A stretch of 64,000 nucleotides of DNA from Jiella mangrovi (GTDB lineage Bacteria > Pseudomonadota > Alphaproteobacteria > Rhizobiales > Rhizobiaceae), in contig NZ_JAGJCF010000005.1 in the NCBI RefSeq assembly GCF_017815135.1, positions 124,001 to 188,000 on the forward strand. Direction: 5' to 3'. The translations under genes and the position numbers were made by a program. The notes under the pieces are model-generated. The model did no database searches and was not told the origin of the DNA. It saw only the letters and a program-made list of their open reading frames with translations. This document shows, in pieces, positions 18,310 through 29,373 of the stretch (positions are counted from its first letter, which is position 1; every line of letters begins with the position of its first letter).

Positions 18310-18752
18310 GCCAACATCAGACCGTCAACATCGTCATGATCGAGGACGACGAGGGCCACGCCCGGCTCATCGAGAAGAACATCCGCCGGGCGGGCGTCAA
18401 CAATCCCATCCGGCATTTTCTGGAAGGGACGGCGGCGCTGAAGCACCTGTTCGACGCGCCGGACGGGCCGGCCAAGAACGGCCCGGCGCTGGTTCTTCTC
18501 GATCTGAACCTGCCCGATATGAGCGGCATCGACATCCTGCAGAGGATGAAGGCCGACAACAGCCCCCTGAAGCGCACACCCGTGGTGGTTCTGACCACCA
18601 CCGACGACAAGGTGGAAATCGAGCGCTGCTACGATCTCGGTGCCAATGTCTACATCACCAAGCCGGTGAACTACGAGACGTTTGCGCAGGCGATCCGCCA
18701 GCTCGGCCTGTTCCTTTCGGTGATCCAGGTGCCCGATCCCGACATGGACTGA
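18306..18752 (+). CDS. Single-domain response regulator (Rcp1-like)
   Basis: 148 aa receiver domain with no output domain. Acidic pocket Asp14/Asp15, phospho-acceptor Asp66 (LLDLNLP), TTT switch residues and Lys119 (ITKPVN) are all present. It starts with GTG overlapping the kinase stop (GTGA), so the two are translationally coupled and very likely cognate. Rcp1-type regulators act as phosphorelay intermediates or by protein contact. The next gene, a REC-HisKA_2 kinase 126 bp on, could be the downstream step. Confidence 0.9.
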   Translation: MSQHQTVNIVMIEDDEGHARLIEKNIRRAGVNNPIRHFLEGTAALKHLFDAPDGPAKNGPALVLLDLNLPDMSGIDILQRMKADNSPLKRTPVVVLTTTDDKVEIERCYDLGANVYITKPVNYETFAQAIRQLGLFLSVIQVPDPDMD

Positions 18753-18878
18753 CACTGGCGGATCGACATGCTGAATCTTCACGTCGAGAGACTGAACTGA
18801 CAATCGGCCGGGCGGTGCGCGATCGCGGCGGATCTTCGTTGCGAGCTGCCACCCTGCGACAGACTGAAATCGGGGCCC

Positions 18879-19898
18879 ATGCCGCGCGTTTTGTACATTG
18901 ACGACGATGAAGGCCTCCGGCTGCTGACCAGTCGGAGGCTTCGGCGTCATGGCTTCGAGGTCGAGACCGCCACCGACGCCGACAGCGGCGTTGCGATGCT
19001 TGCCGAAGGCGGCTTCGATCTCGTCGCCATCGACCATTACATGCCGGGCAAGACCGGTCTCGATGCGCTCGCCATGATCGCGGCGCTCGCCTCGCCGCCG
19101 CCTGTCGTCTACGTGACGGGCTCGGATGAGACGTCGGTCGCCGTCGCCGCGCTCAAAGCCGGCGCGTCGGACTATGTGGTCAAGACCGTCGGCGAGGAAT
19201 TCTTCGATCTCCTGGCCTCGAGCTTCCGCCAGTCGCTCGAGCGCCGGGCTCTCGTCGAGGCGAAGGAGGAGGCCGAGCAGGCGCTCAGAGCATCGAACGA
19301 GCGGTTGGCGGCGATGGTCAAGGAAGCCAATCACCGCGTCGCCAACAGCCTGCAGATTCTCTCGGCCTTCGTGAACATCCAGGCCTCCGCCACCGTCAGC
19401 GACGAGGCGAAGAGCGCCCTCAAGGACACACAGCAGCGGATCGCCGCCATCGCCCAGGTGCATCGCCGGCTGTATAATTCCGACGACATCGCAACCATCG
19501 ACATGGCGGAATATCTGCGTCCCCTGACCGAGGAGCTGCAGGCGACATGGTCGACGCCGACTTCGCCGCGCAAGGTCAACCTGTCCGCCGATCCGCTTCG
19601 TCTGAAGACCGACCGGGCGGTGTCGCTCGGCATCATCGTCACGGAACTCGTCTCGAATGCCTGCAAATATGCCTATGATCGCGACAAGCCCGGCGAGGTT
19701 CGCATCCGCCTGACGCAGGAGGGCGAATGTTTCAGCCTTTCTGTCGAGGACGACGGGCCCGGCTTCGACCTTGCGGCCCGACCAAAGGGCACGGGCGTTG
19801 GTACGCGGCTGATCAAGGCGATGGCCCAGAGCCTCGGTGCCGAGCTCGACCATGGCGAGGGGCCGGGCGCCAGGATCTGCGTGACGGCCGCGCTTTGA
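18879..19898 (+). CDS. Receiver-HisKA_2 hybrid histidine kinase
   Basis: 339 aa soluble protein. The N-terminal receiver (Asp8-10, phospho-acceptor Asp52 in IDHYMPG, Lys102) is joined by a coiled linker (~115-148, rich in E/A/R) to a HisKA_2 phosphotransfer helix with His152 (ANHRVANSLQ). A HATPase domain follows (ELVSNACKYAY, DDGPGFD, GVGTRL). Placing the receiver before the kinase suggests that kinase activity is set by phosphorylation from elsewhere, plausibly the upstream pair. HisKA_2/HWE kinases in alphaproteobacteria often feed the PhyR general stress pathway; no phyR, nepR or ecfG is visible here. Confidence 0.88.
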   Translation: MPRVLYIDDDEGLRLLTSRRLRRHGFEVETATDADSGVAMLAEGGFDLVAIDHYMPGKTGLDALAMIAALASPPPVVYVTGSDETSVAVAALKAGASDYVVKTVGEEFFDLLASSFRQSLERRALVEAKEEAEQALRASNERLAAMVKEANHRVANSLQILSAFVNIQASATVSDEAKSALKDTQQRIAAIAQVHRRLYNSDDIATIDMAEYLRPLTEELQATWSTPTSPRKVNLSADPLRLKTDRAVSLGIIVTELVSNACKYAYDRDKPGEVRIRLTQEGECFSLSVEDDGPGFDLAARPKGTGVGTRLIKAMAQSLGAELDHGEGPGARICVTAAL

Positions 19899-19955
19899 AC
19901 CTGTCGCTTCGCCATACGCCGCTTTCGCCCGGACTTTTCGCAAACGGCTGAAAGA

Positions 19956-20759
19956 TCACCCGACCCAGCGTGGCTTGCGCTTCTGGAGGAACGCAGCGAT
20001 CCCCTCCTGCGCCTCGTCGCTCTCCCAGGCGTCGGCGAGCTGCTCGATCGTCGCTTCGATGACCGCGTCGTCGATCACCGGGCCGAGGGCGCGGGCGAGA
20101 CGTTTGGCCCGGCCGACGGCAGCGCGCGGCAGGCCGAGATAGGGCTCGACCTCTGCCGCCACCGCGGAATCCAGATCGCCGGCCGGAACGGCTCTCGTCG
20201 CAAGGCCGATCCGCTGTGCCTCGCGGCCGTCGAACAGCCTTGCGCTCATGAAGACCTGCCGCGCCTTTCCCTCGCCGATCCTCGCGATCACATAGGGGCC
20301 GATCGTCGCCGGAATGATGCCGAGCCGCGTCTCGGTGAAGCCGAAGCGGGTGTCATCGGCGGCGATCGCGACATCGCTGATCGAGGCCATCCCGATACCA
20401 CCGCCGAGGGCGACACCCTCGATCCTGGCGATCAGCGGCACCGGCATCTCGTTCAGCGCCTTCAGCATGAAGGCGAGGCGTTTCGCCTCCCTGATGCGGG
20501 TCGCCCTGTCCGCCTTGATCTGCGCCATCATCCAGGACAGATCGCCGCCGGCGCAAAAGACGCCCGCTCCACCGGACAGAACGACGACGCGGATGGCCTC
20601 GTCCGCCTCCGCCGCATGGCTGAAAACGGTGAGTTCATCCATCATCTGAGCAGAAAGCGCGTTCTTCTTTTCCGGCCGGTCCAAGATGAGATGGCAGATG
20701 CCACGAGCGTTCATCTCGACGCGTAGGGTTTCATAGGGTCCCATTTCGCTTCCGCTCAT
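19956..20759 (-). CDS. liuC: Methylglutaconyl-CoA hydratase (enoyl-CoA hydratase family)
   Basis: 267 aa crotonase-fold enzyme with oxyanion-hole segments (LSGGAGVFCAGGDLSWM and ALGGGIGMASISD). Sequence alone says enoyl-CoA hydratase; the specific call, hydration of 3-methylglutaconyl-CoA to HMG-CoA, rests on its place as last gene of the leucine-degradation cluster. The ATG overlaps the HMG-CoA lyase stop by 4 nt (ATGA). It converges on the HisKA_2 kinase gene with a 57 bp gap that shows no strong terminator. Confidence 0.85.
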   Translation of the reverse strand: MSGSEMGPYETLRVEMNARGICHLILDRPEKKNALSAQMMDELTVFSHAAEADEAIRVVVLSGGAGVFCAGGDLSWMMAQIKADRATRIREAKRLAFMLKALNEMPVPLIARIEGVALGGGIGMASISDVAIAADDTRFGFTETRLGIIPATIGPYVIARIGEGKARQVFMSARLFDGREAQRIGLATRAVPAGDLDSAVAAEVEPYLGLPRAAVGRAKRLARALGPVIDDAVIEATIEQLADAWESDEAQEGIAAFLQKRKPRWVG

Positions 20760-21613
20760 CGGGATGGTCGCAGACTGCGGGCAAATCGCGCCGCTTTTGC
20801 GAGTGCGGCGCGATCGACGCCGGTCACGAGCCCCTCTGCCTCCAGCATCTCGACCACCTTAACGGTATCGACATTGCCTTTTGCGCCGGGCGCGTAGGGA
20901 CAACCGCCGAGCCCGCCGGCCGAGGCGTCGAAGGTGCGAAGGCCACGTTTCAGCGAGACGCGGATATTGTCCATCGCGCGGCCGGCGGTGTCGTGGAAAT
21001 GCCCGGCGAGCCGGCTCGCCGGAATGCGTTCGAGTACGGCCGAAAGCATCGCTTCGATCGTCTCCGGCGTGCCCTGGCCGATCGTGTCTCCGAGCGATAT
21101 CTCATGGCAGCCGAGGTCGAGGAGGACCGAGGCGACGTCGGCGACGGCATCTGGAGCGATGTGGCCCTCATAGGGACAGTCGGTGACGCAGGAGACATAG
21201 CCGCGAAGCGCGAGCCCGGCCTCTTTCGCACGGGCGGCGAGGGGGGCGAAGCGCTCCAGGCTTTCGGCAATCGAGCAGTTTATGTTGCTGCGGCTGAAGC
21301 TCTCGGAGGCGCTGGCAAAGATTGCCGCCTCGTCGGCCCGCGCCGCGATGGCGGCGGTCAGGCCCTTGAGATTGGGCGTGAGCGCGGCGTAGGTGACGCC
21401 GGGTCGTCGGGCGATGCCGGCCATCACCTCGGCGCCGTCGGCCATCTGCGGCACCCATTTGGGCGAGACGAAGCTCGCGACCTCGATTTTCATCAGCCCG
21501 GTCGCCGACAACAGATCGACGAAGGCGATCTTGTCGGCTGTTGCGATGACGGCGGTCTCGTTCTGCAACCCGTCGCGGGGGGCCATCTCGACGATCGTCA
21601 CGGCGTCGCCCAT
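20756..21613 (-). CDS. liuE: Hydroxymethylglutaryl-CoA lyase
   Basis: 285 aa TIM-barrel lyase that splits HMG-CoA into acetoacetate and acetyl-CoA, the last step of leucine breakdown. The N-terminal PRDGLQNE motif, the HFHDT metal ligands, and the active-site signature GGLGGCPYAPGAKGN with its catalytic cysteine are all intact. It starts 3 nt after the carboxylase alpha-subunit stop and overlaps the hydratase, so it is clearly one transcription unit. Length is normal. Confidence 0.94.
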   Translation of the reverse strand: MGDAVTIVEMAPRDGLQNETAVIATADKIAFVDLLSATGLMKIEVASFVSPKWVPQMADGAEVMAGIARRPGVTYAALTPNLKGLTAAIAARADEAAIFASASESFSRSNINCSIAESLERFAPLAARAKEAGLALRGYVSCVTDCPYEGHIAPDAVADVASVLLDLGCHEISLGDTIGQGTPETIEAMLSAVLERIPASRLAGHFHDTAGRAMDNIRVSLKRGLRTFDASAGGLGGCPYAPGAKGNVDTVKVVEMLEAEGLVTGVDRAALAKAARFARSLRPSR

Positions 21614-21616
21614 CGC

Positions 21617-23601
<1,985 letters not shown>

Positions 23602-23605
<4 letters not shown>

Positions 23606-24039
23606 GGGGCAAAACCGATGTCGTCGAAGCTCACCCGGCGCATGGGGGCGGGCACATGAAGACGTTGGTCGGCGCTGACGAAAACCGTACAGCCGGCGAC
23701 TTCGGCGCAGGCGACGTGCAGGGCGTCGGGAAGTTTCATGGAGGTGTCTGCCCGGAGTCGAGCCGCCGCCAGGATCGTCTGTCGATCGATCTGGACCGGA
23801 GCTTGCGACAGCTTGCCATCGATAAAGCGCAAATAGGCGTGGACGAGGTTCTCGTCTCCATCGCGCAGAGGTCGAACGATACATTCCGCGACGGCTATTT
23901 CGCTGGTGACAGCAAATGTCGATCGCGAGCCGATTGCCGTCATCAGCTCTTTCTGAGCACGCTCTAGAGGCTTTGACCTTTCGATGAGACCAATGATCGT
24001 GTTGGAATCCAGATAAAGGCGCTCACCAGCGAGCCGCAT
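23602..24039 (-). CDS. PIN-domain toxin (VapC-type) inside the liu operon
   Basis: 145 aa PIN-domain RNase. The acidic residues expected for the Mg site are visible: Asp11 (LYLDSNTI), a glutamate in SEIAVAEC, an aspartate in LPDALHVA and one in VSADQRL. VapC toxins typically cut tRNA or rRNA when freed from the antitoxin. It overlaps the upstream antitoxin by one base (TGATG) and the downstream carboxylase start by 4 nt. The pair sits between liuB and liuD, and its expression should be tied to leucine catabolism unless it has its own promoter. Confidence 0.85.
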
Positions 24040-24293
24040 CAGTCGCCCCACTCGTCTCGCATGGCGCGAATATCGGCAACGATTTCTTCCGTCGTGCGGT
24101 TCGAGGGAGCAATCCCGACATAGTCGAGGATCGAGCGGCCATCGTCCTCGACCCGGCTTGCAAGACTCGGTCGATAGCGTTCCTCGATCAGCGAACGCAG
24201 CTCGGCCTCCATCGATCGATTGTTGGCCGCGGCCGACTTTTCGACCGCTTCGATCAGTTGCTGGTCGAGTTGCCCGACGATTATCTCGCCCAT
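24039..24293 (-). CDS. Ribbon-helix-helix antitoxin (FitA/VapB-type)
   Basis: 84 aa from the ATG at 24293, chosen because AAAGGAG lies 8 nt upstream; a start 7 codons earlier would put that site inside the gene. The N-terminal half (EIIVGQLDQQLIEAVEKSAAANNRSMEAELRSLIEERY) has the strand-helix-helix pattern of Arc/FitA DNA-binding antitoxins. The C-terminal half, ending in RAMRDEWGD, would bind and block the toxin. It is followed by vapC with a one-base overlap. Only 45 bp separates it from liuB upstream. Confidence 0.82.
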   Translation of the reverse strand: MGEIIVGQLDQQLIEAVEKSAAANNRSMEAELRSLIEERYRPSLASRVEDDGRSILDYVGIAPSNRTTEEIVADIRAMRDEWGD

Positions 24294-24338
24294 TGCTCCA
24301 TCTCCTTTCGACAAGCAAGCAACATTCTATCGTCTACA

Positions 24339-25946
24339 TCACATCCGAAACAGCCCGAACCGCGTCTCCTCGATCGGTGCTTCGAGGCTGGCAGCGAGCG
24401 ACAACGCCAGCACCTCGCGGCTCCTGGCCGGGTCGACGATGCCGTCGTCCCACAGCCGCGCCGAGGCGTAGAGGGGATGGCTCTGGCGCAGAAACATCTC
24501 CTCCGTCGGCTTGCGGAAGGCGGCCTCGTCCTCTTCGCTCCAGCTTTGACCGCGCTTCTCCATCGCCTCGCGTTTGACGATGGCGAGCGTCCGCGCCGCC
24601 TGCTCGCCGCCCATCACGGCGATGCGGCTGTTCGGCCATGTCCAGAGAAAGCGCGGCGAATAGGCCCGGCCGGCCATGCCGTAATTGCCGGCACCATAGG
24701 AGCCGCCGACGATCATCGTGATCTTCGGCACCGAAGTGGTGGAGACGGCGGTGACGAGCTTTGCACCGTGCCGGGCTATGCCGCCAGCCTCGGCGTTGCG
24801 GCCGACCATGAAGCCGGTGATGTTCTGCAGGAACAGGAGCGGGATCTTGCGCTGCGAGCAGAGCTCGACGAAATGCCCGCCTTTGACCGCGCTTTCGGAG
24901 AACAGGACGCCGTTGTTGGCGAGGATGCCGACCGGGATGCCGTTCAGATGGGCGAAGCCGCAAACCAGCGTCTCGCCGAAGCGCGCCTTGAACTCGTCGA
25001 AGCGCGAGCCGTCGACGATGCGGGCGATCACTTCGCGAATGTCGTAGGGCGTCTTCGGATCGGCCGGAATGATGCCCATCAGCTCCGACGGGTCGTAGGC
25101 CGGGGCCTCGGGCGTCGCGAAGGCGATCCGCGCCGGATTGGCCGGGCCGAGATGGCCGGCGATCCGCCGGGCGATGGCGAGCGCATGGGCGTCGTCCTCG
25201 GCAAGATGGTCGGCGACGCCAGACAGCCGGGTGTGCAGATCGCCGCCGCCGAGTTCTTCCGCCGTCACGCTCTCGCCGGTCGCGGCCTTCACCAGCGGCG
25301 GGCCGGCGAGGAAGATCGTGCCTTGGTCGCGCACGATGATCGTCTCGTCGCTCATCGCCGGCACATAGGCGCCGCCCGCCGTGCAGGAGCCCATGACGAC
25401 GGCGATCTGGGCGATGCCACGGGCGCTCATCTGTGCTTGATTGTAGAAGATCCGGCCGAAATGGTCGCGGTCGGGGAAGACCTCGTCCTGGTTCGGCAGG
25501 TTGGCGCCGCCGGAATCGACGAGATAGACGCAGGGCAGGCGGTTTTCCGCCGCGATCTCCTGGGCGCGCAGGTGCTTCTTCACGGTCAGCGGAAAATAGG
25601 TGCCGCCCTTCACCGTGGCGTCGTTGGCGAGCACCATCACGGTTCGCCCCGAGACCCTGCCGATGCCGGCGATGGCGCCGGCGGCCGGCACCTCGCCACC
25701 ATAAAGGTCGTGGGCCGCGAAGAGACCGATCTCGAGAAAGGGCGATCCGGGATCGAGGAGGTTCTCCACTCGGTCCCGCGGCAGCATCTTGCCGCGCGAC
25801 AGATGCCGCTCGCGCGCCCGCTCGCCGCCGCCGGCCATGGCGATGTCGGCCGCCGCGCTGACGGCATCGAGCTGCGCCTGCATCGCCTTGCGGTTTTCCG
25901 CAAAGGCCTCGGAGCGCGGCGAGATCGCTGATGTCAGGATCGGCAT
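24339..25946 (-). CDS. liuB: Methylcrotonyl-CoA carboxylase, carboxyltransferase beta subunit
   Basis: 535 aa, standard for the family. Acyl-CoA carboxyltransferase halves are visible: an N-terminal crotonase-like domain ([35 protein letters not shown]) and a C-terminal one ([31 protein letters not shown]). It transfers the carboxyl group from biotin on LiuD to 3-methylcrotonyl-CoA. The start at 25946 gives the usual MccB N-terminus. It lies between two toxin-antitoxin pairs: 16 nt after a PIN toxin gene and 45 nt before the second antitoxin. Confidence 0.94.
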   Translation of the reverse strand: MPILTSAISPRSEAFAENRKAMQAQLDAVSAAADIAMAGGGERARERHLSRGKMLPRDRVENLLDPGSPFLEIGLFAAHDLYGGEVPAAGAIAGIGRVSGRTVMVLANDATVKGGTYFPLTVKKHLRAQEIAAENRLPCVYLVDSGGANLPNQDEVFPDRDHFGRIFYNQAQMSARGIAQIAVVMGSCTAGGAYVPAMSDETIIVRDQGTIFLAGPPLVKAATGESVTAEELGGGDLHTRLSGVADHLAEDDAHALAIARRIAGHLGPANPARIAFATPEAPAYDPSELMGIIPADPKTPYDIREVIARIVDGSRFDEFKARFGETLVCGFAHLNGIPVGILANNGVLFSESAVKGGHFVELCSQRKIPLLFLQNITGFMVGRNAEAGGIARHGAKLVTAVSTTSVPKITMIVGGSYGAGNYGMAGRAYSPRFLWTWPNSRIAVMGGEQAARTLAIVKREAMEKRGQSWSEEDEAAFRKPTEEMFLRQSHPLYASARLWDDGIVDPARSREVLALSLAASLEAPIEETRFGLFRM

Positions 25947-25962
25947 GGATGGCTCCGCAGGG

Positions 25963-26343
25963 TCATCGGATGACCTCGATTTCAAGTCCCAGCGATACCT
26001 TCGACCATGCGCGATCGGCCGTGATGATCCTGGCCTTTTCCAGAAGGGCCAGGGCAAGACAGGCGCGGTCGCCGAGCGACAGTCCGAGCCGGCGCGTCTG
26101 AGACCGCAACGTCCCGGCCAGCTGAGCCTGACTGCGGTCGAAGGGCACGGTTGCGAGATCGAGACCGGCGAGCATCAGCTTGGCGGCGTCTCCGGTCAGC
26201 CCGTGGTCGATGAGCTTGCTGACGACCTCGACGACGTTGACACTGGAAATGCGCCCGTCGCGCATGTGCGGCCGGAGCGTCTCACTGCCGGGCTCGTTCC
26301 AGAGATAGGCTAGCACCGCCGAGCTATCGAGCACGATCGTCAA
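25963..26343 (-). CDS. PIN-domain toxin (VapC-type), second pair
   Basis: 126 aa PIN-domain protein with Asp6 (IVLDSSAV), the Glu in VNVVEVVSK, Asp in LSLGDRACL and Asp in ITADRAW, which is a complete metal site. The predicted activity is toxin RNase. It overlaps the AbrB-type antitoxin by 4 nt (ATGA) and ends 16 nt before liuB. Sequence differs clearly from the PIN protein at 23602-24039, so the two pairs are separate acquisitions rather than a duplication. Confidence 0.85.
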   Translation of the reverse strand: MTIVLDSSAVLAYLWNEPGSETLRPHMRDGRISSVNVVEVVSKLIDHGLTGDAAKLMLAGLDLATVPFDRSQAQLAGTLRSQTRRLGLSLGDRACLALALLEKARIITADRAWSKVSLGLEIEVIR

Positions 26344-26849
26344 GATCGCACCCCGTGCAACAGGGTCTCCGCCTCCTCGCGAAGCGCTTCCGCCCGACGC
26401 TCCTCGATCAGTTCATCGACGGGCGACCGGCCGCTGAAGCCCTTCTCGGCGATCAGGCGGCGAACCTTGTCGATCGCCGTCAGGGGAGAGGTCAGGCGAA
26501 GTTCGCCATCCTCGTCGATCCGGGCAATCAGCTTTCCGTCACCGCCGAGCTTCATCAAGGCGCGCAGCTCTTCCGGGATGGTCAGGCGCCCGTCTTCGCC
26601 GAGTGTCAGCGACGTGAATGCGTTTGCGTCAGCATTGAAGGCGAAGCCGTCCGTCTGCACCGGTCCTTCCGCGGCCGGCGTCTTTGCTTTCGGCCGCTCC
26701 AGCGTGTTGCGCACATGCTGATATCGGATTCCCAGAAAGCGGGCGATGTCGGCGCGCTCGAAACCCTTCTCGTCGAGCGCCCGGATTTTTGCCGCCTTGG
26801 TCGGAAGGCCGGCAGTGATTTTCGTCATCGCTTCGTGATCGGCCTTCAT
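26340..26849 (-). CDS. AbrB/MazE-type antitoxin with extra N-terminal helical domain
   Basis: 169 aa, long for an antitoxin. Residues ~15-50 (KAAKIRALDEKGFERADIARFLGIRYQHVRNTL) look like a helix-turn-helix. Residues ~80-120 (TLGEDGRLTIPEELRALMKLGG) form the swapped-hairpin AbrB/SpoVT DNA-binding fold. The charged C-terminus (DELIEERRAEALREEAE) would bind the toxin. GGAGG sits 5 nt before the ATG. Palindromes at 26866-26895, directly upstream, are likely operators for autorepression. Two DNA-binding modules in one antitoxin is notable. Confidence 0.82.
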   Translation of the reverse strand: MKADHEAMTKITAGLPTKAAKIRALDEKGFERADIARFLGIRYQHVRNTLERPKAKTPAAEGPVQTDGFAFNADANAFTSLTLGEDGRLTIPEELRALMKLGGDGKLIARIDEDGELRLTSPLTAIDKVRRLIAEKGFSGRSPVDELIEERRAEALREEAETLLHGVRS

Positions 26850-26865
26850 GACAACCTCCAGTTCT

Positions 26866-26895
26866 TAGATAGGTAATATCTACATAGGTATGTAG
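26866..26895 (-). promoter_or_regulatory. Paired palindromes upstream of the AbrB-type antitoxin
   Basis: Two adjoining inverted repeats: TAGATA-GGTAA-TATCTA (26866-26882) and CTACATA-GG-TATGTAG (26880-26895). AGGTA recurs within both. They lie 16 to 46 nt upstream of the antitoxin ATG, in the 52 bp gap after the ivd gene, and are AT-rich against the local background. Autoregulatory operators of toxin-antitoxin promoters usually look like this. Binding is inferred. Confidence 0.65.
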
Positions 26896-26901
26896 GTTGC
26901 A

Positions 26902-28065
26902 TCAAGCCGTCTCCGCGAACAGTTCCCGCCCGATCAGCATGCGGCGGATTTCGCTGGTGCCGGCACCGATTTCGTAGAGCTTGGCGTCGCGCAGGAGCCG
27001 GCCGGTGGCATATTCGTTGATGTAGCCGTTGCCGCCCAGCGCCTGGATCGCCTGCAGCGCCATCTGCGTCGCGGCTTCGGCGGCGTAGAGGATGCAGCCG
27101 GCGGCGTCCTTGCGGCTGACCTCGCCGCGGTCGCAGGCCGAGGCGACGGCATAGACGTAGGACCGGCAGGCATTGGTGGTGACATACATGTCGGCGAGCT
27201 TGCCCTGCATCAGCTGGAACTCGCCGATCGCCTGGCCGAACTGCTTGCGCTCGTGGACGTAAGGCACGACCACGTCGAGGCAGGCGGCCATGATGCCGAC
27301 GGGGCCGGCGGCGAGCACCACCCGCTCGTAGTCGAGCCCGCTCATCAGGACCTTCACGCCGCCGCCGACTTCGCCGAGGACGTTCTCATAGGGCACCTCG
27401 CAATCCTCGAAGACGAGTTCGCAGGTGTTGGAGCCGCGCATGCCGAGCTTGTCGAGTTTCTGGGCGGTGGAAAAGCCGGCCATGCCCTTCTCGATCAGAA
27501 AGGCGGTGATGCCGCGCGGCCCGGCGCCGGGATCGGTCTTGGCATAGACAAGGAGGGTCGAAGCGTCCGGTCCGTTGGTGATCCACATCTTGGTGCCGTT
27601 GAGGACGAAGCGGTCGTTCTTCGGCTCGGCCCGGAGCTTCATTGAAACGACGTCGGAGCCGGCGCCGCTCTCCGACATCGCGAGCGAGCCCACATGCTCG
27701 CCGGAAATCAGCTTCGGCAGGTATTTGCGCTTCTGCGCGTCGGTGCCGTTGCGGCGGATCTGGTTGACGCAAAGGTTCGAGTGCGCGCCGTAGGACAGGC
27801 CCACCGAAGCCGAGGCCCGGGAGATCTCCTCCACGGCGATGCAATGGGCGACATAGCCAAGCCCTGATCCGCCGAACTCTTCCTCCACCGTGATCCCGAG
27901 CAGGCCGAGTTCGCCCATCTCGCGCCAGAGTTCGTTCGGGAATTCGTTGCTGGCATCGATCTCGGCGGCCCTCGGCGCGATCCTCTCCATCGCGAAGCGA
28001 TGAACCATGTCGCGCAGGGCGTCGATGTCATCGCCGAGGGCAAATTTCATCGTGCGTTCGAACAT
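26902..28065 (-). CDS. liuA: Isovaleryl-CoA dehydrogenase
   Basis: 387 aa acyl-CoA dehydrogenase that oxidises isovaleryl-CoA to 3-methylcrotonyl-CoA using FAD. The catalytic glutamate is in the position specific to isovaleryl-CoA dehydrogenases ([13 protein letters not shown]), with FAD-binding segments [12 protein letters not shown] and WITNGPDA and a C-terminal [23 protein letters not shown] lies 8 nt before the ATG at 28065, which fixes the start; the open frame continues upstream without homology. It is the first gene of the liu cluster. Divergent from terC with ~250 bp between. Confidence 0.94.
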   Translation of the reverse strand: MFERTMKFALGDDIDALRDMVHRFAMERIAPRAAEIDASNEFPNELWREMGELGLLGITVEEEFGGSGLGYVAHCIAVEEISRASASVGLSYGAHSNLCVNQIRRNGTDAQKRKYLPKLISGEHVGSLAMSESGAGSDVVSMKLRAEPKNDRFVLNGTKMWITNGPDASTLLVYAKTDPGAGPRGITAFLIEKGMAGFSTAQKLDKLGMRGSNTCELVFEDCEVPYENVLGEVGGGVKVLMSGLDYERVVLAAGPVGIMAACLDVVVPYVHERKQFGQAIGEFQLMQGKLADMYVTTNACRSYVYAVASACDRGEVSRKDAAGCILYAAEAATQMALQAIQALGGNGYINEYATGRLLRDAKLYEIGAGTSEIRRMLIGRELFAETA

Positions 28066-28313
28066 GTGGCAATCCTCCCGCATGAGGAGATAAGCGAAGC
28101 ACACCGGAAGGCCATTGCGGTCCTGCCGCGATGACGCGTCGCTCACATTTTCGCCAGTCATCGGTTGCAAGTGCCCGGCTCGCTTGAACCGCGGCGAACC
28201 CGCGGCCATCTGCCATCCAAGTCCCTGATCCGGGCCCCTCTGGCGAGAGCAGCCGGCGCTCTCGTGATGTCGGATCTTCTTTCGGCATCACGGCCGGCTG
28301 GAGGTTTCGCCCC

Positions 28314-29300
28314 ATGGATCTCGGCTTTCTCATTTCGCCCTGGCTCGGCACGCCACTTTGGATGTGGCTCGGCTTCTTCGCTCTGGTACTTCTCGTACTC
28401 GCCTTCGATCTCGGTGTCCTCAACAAGGAGGACCATGAGATCGAAGTCGGCGAGAGCCTGAAACTGTCCGCCTTCTACATCGCCCTCGGCCTGCTGTTCG
28501 GCGGCGCCGTCTGGTGGCTGAAGGGGGGCGAGCCGGCGATCAGCTATTTCACCGGCTTCGTCGTCGAGAAGGCGCTGGCGATGGACAACGTCTTCGTCAT
28601 CGCGATGATCTTCTCGTTCTTCGCGGTGCCGAGGATCTACCAGCACCGTGTCCTGTTCTGGGGCATTCTCGGCGTGATCGTTTTGCGGGCGATCATGATC
28701 GGCTTCGGCACGGCACTGGTGAACAACTTCGCCTGGGTGCTCTACGTCTTCGCCGCCTTCCTCATCGCCACGGGCGTCAAGATGCTTCTCGTCGGCGACA
28801 AGGAGAAGCCGCTCGTCGACAATCCGCTGGTCAAATTCCTGCGGCGCCATCTGAACGTCACCGACAAGCACCATGGCGAGCGCTTCTTCGTCACGCAGGC
28901 CGACCCGAAGACGGGCAGGCCGGTGCGCTTCGTGACGCCTTTGTTCATGGCGCTGATCATGATCGAGATCGCCGACGTGATCTTCGCGGTCGATTCCGTC
29001 CCGGCGATCTTCGCCATCACCACCGATCCTTTCATCGTCTACACCTCGAACATCTTCGCGATCCTCGGCCTGCGCGCCCTTTATTTCGCGCTGGCGGCGA
29101 TGATCCATCGGTTCGAATATCTGAAGGTCGCCCTCTCGCTGGTCCTGATCTTCATCGGCGCCAAGGTCTTCGCGGCCGATCTCCTCGGCCTGGACAAGAT
29201 CCCGCCGCTCGTCTCCCTCGGCGCGACCTTCACGATCCTCGGTGCGGGCGTTGTCTGGAGCCTGTGGAAGACCAGCGATCGGGGAGCCTCTGCCGGCTGA
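28314..29300 (+). CDS. TerC-family integral membrane protein
   Basis: 328 aa, about eight or nine membrane helices. Family signatures are present: EKALAMDNVFVIAMIF and FAVDSVPAIFAITTDPFIVYTSN. TerC/Alx proteins are linked to tellurite resistance and to metal ion, notably manganese, export across the inner membrane. GGAGG precedes the ATG by about 9 nt. It stands alone: no ter operon genes or metallochaperones are adjacent. An alkaline-induced yybP-ykoY leader like that of alx was looked for upstream and not recognised. Confidence 0.92.
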   Translation: MDLGFLISPWLGTPLWMWLGFFALVLLVLAFDLGVLNKEDHEIEVGESLKLSAFYIALGLLFGGAVWWLKGGEPAISYFTGFVVEKALAMDNVFVIAMIFSFFAVPRIYQHRVLFWGILGVIVLRAIMIGFGTALVNNFAWVLYVFAAFLIATGVKMLLVGDKEKPLVDNPLVKFLRRHLNVTDKHHGERFFVTQADPKTGRPVRFVTPLFMALIMIEIADVIFAVDSVPAIFAITTDPFIVYTSNIFAILGLRALYFALAAMIHRFEYLKVALSLVLIFIGAKVFAADLLGLDKIPPLVSLGATFTILGAGVVWSLWKTSDRGASAG

Positions 29301-29373
29301 CCGGCAGGGGCGAAATCGCCGGTCATCCGGAAATTCCGGTTGATGCCGGGATTATTCTCGCAAAGGTTGAGTA

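Noticed and set aside
28165-28313. yybP-ykoY manganese riboswitch before terC
   Set aside because: The upstream region shows no recognisable conserved core; only the ribosome site is clear.
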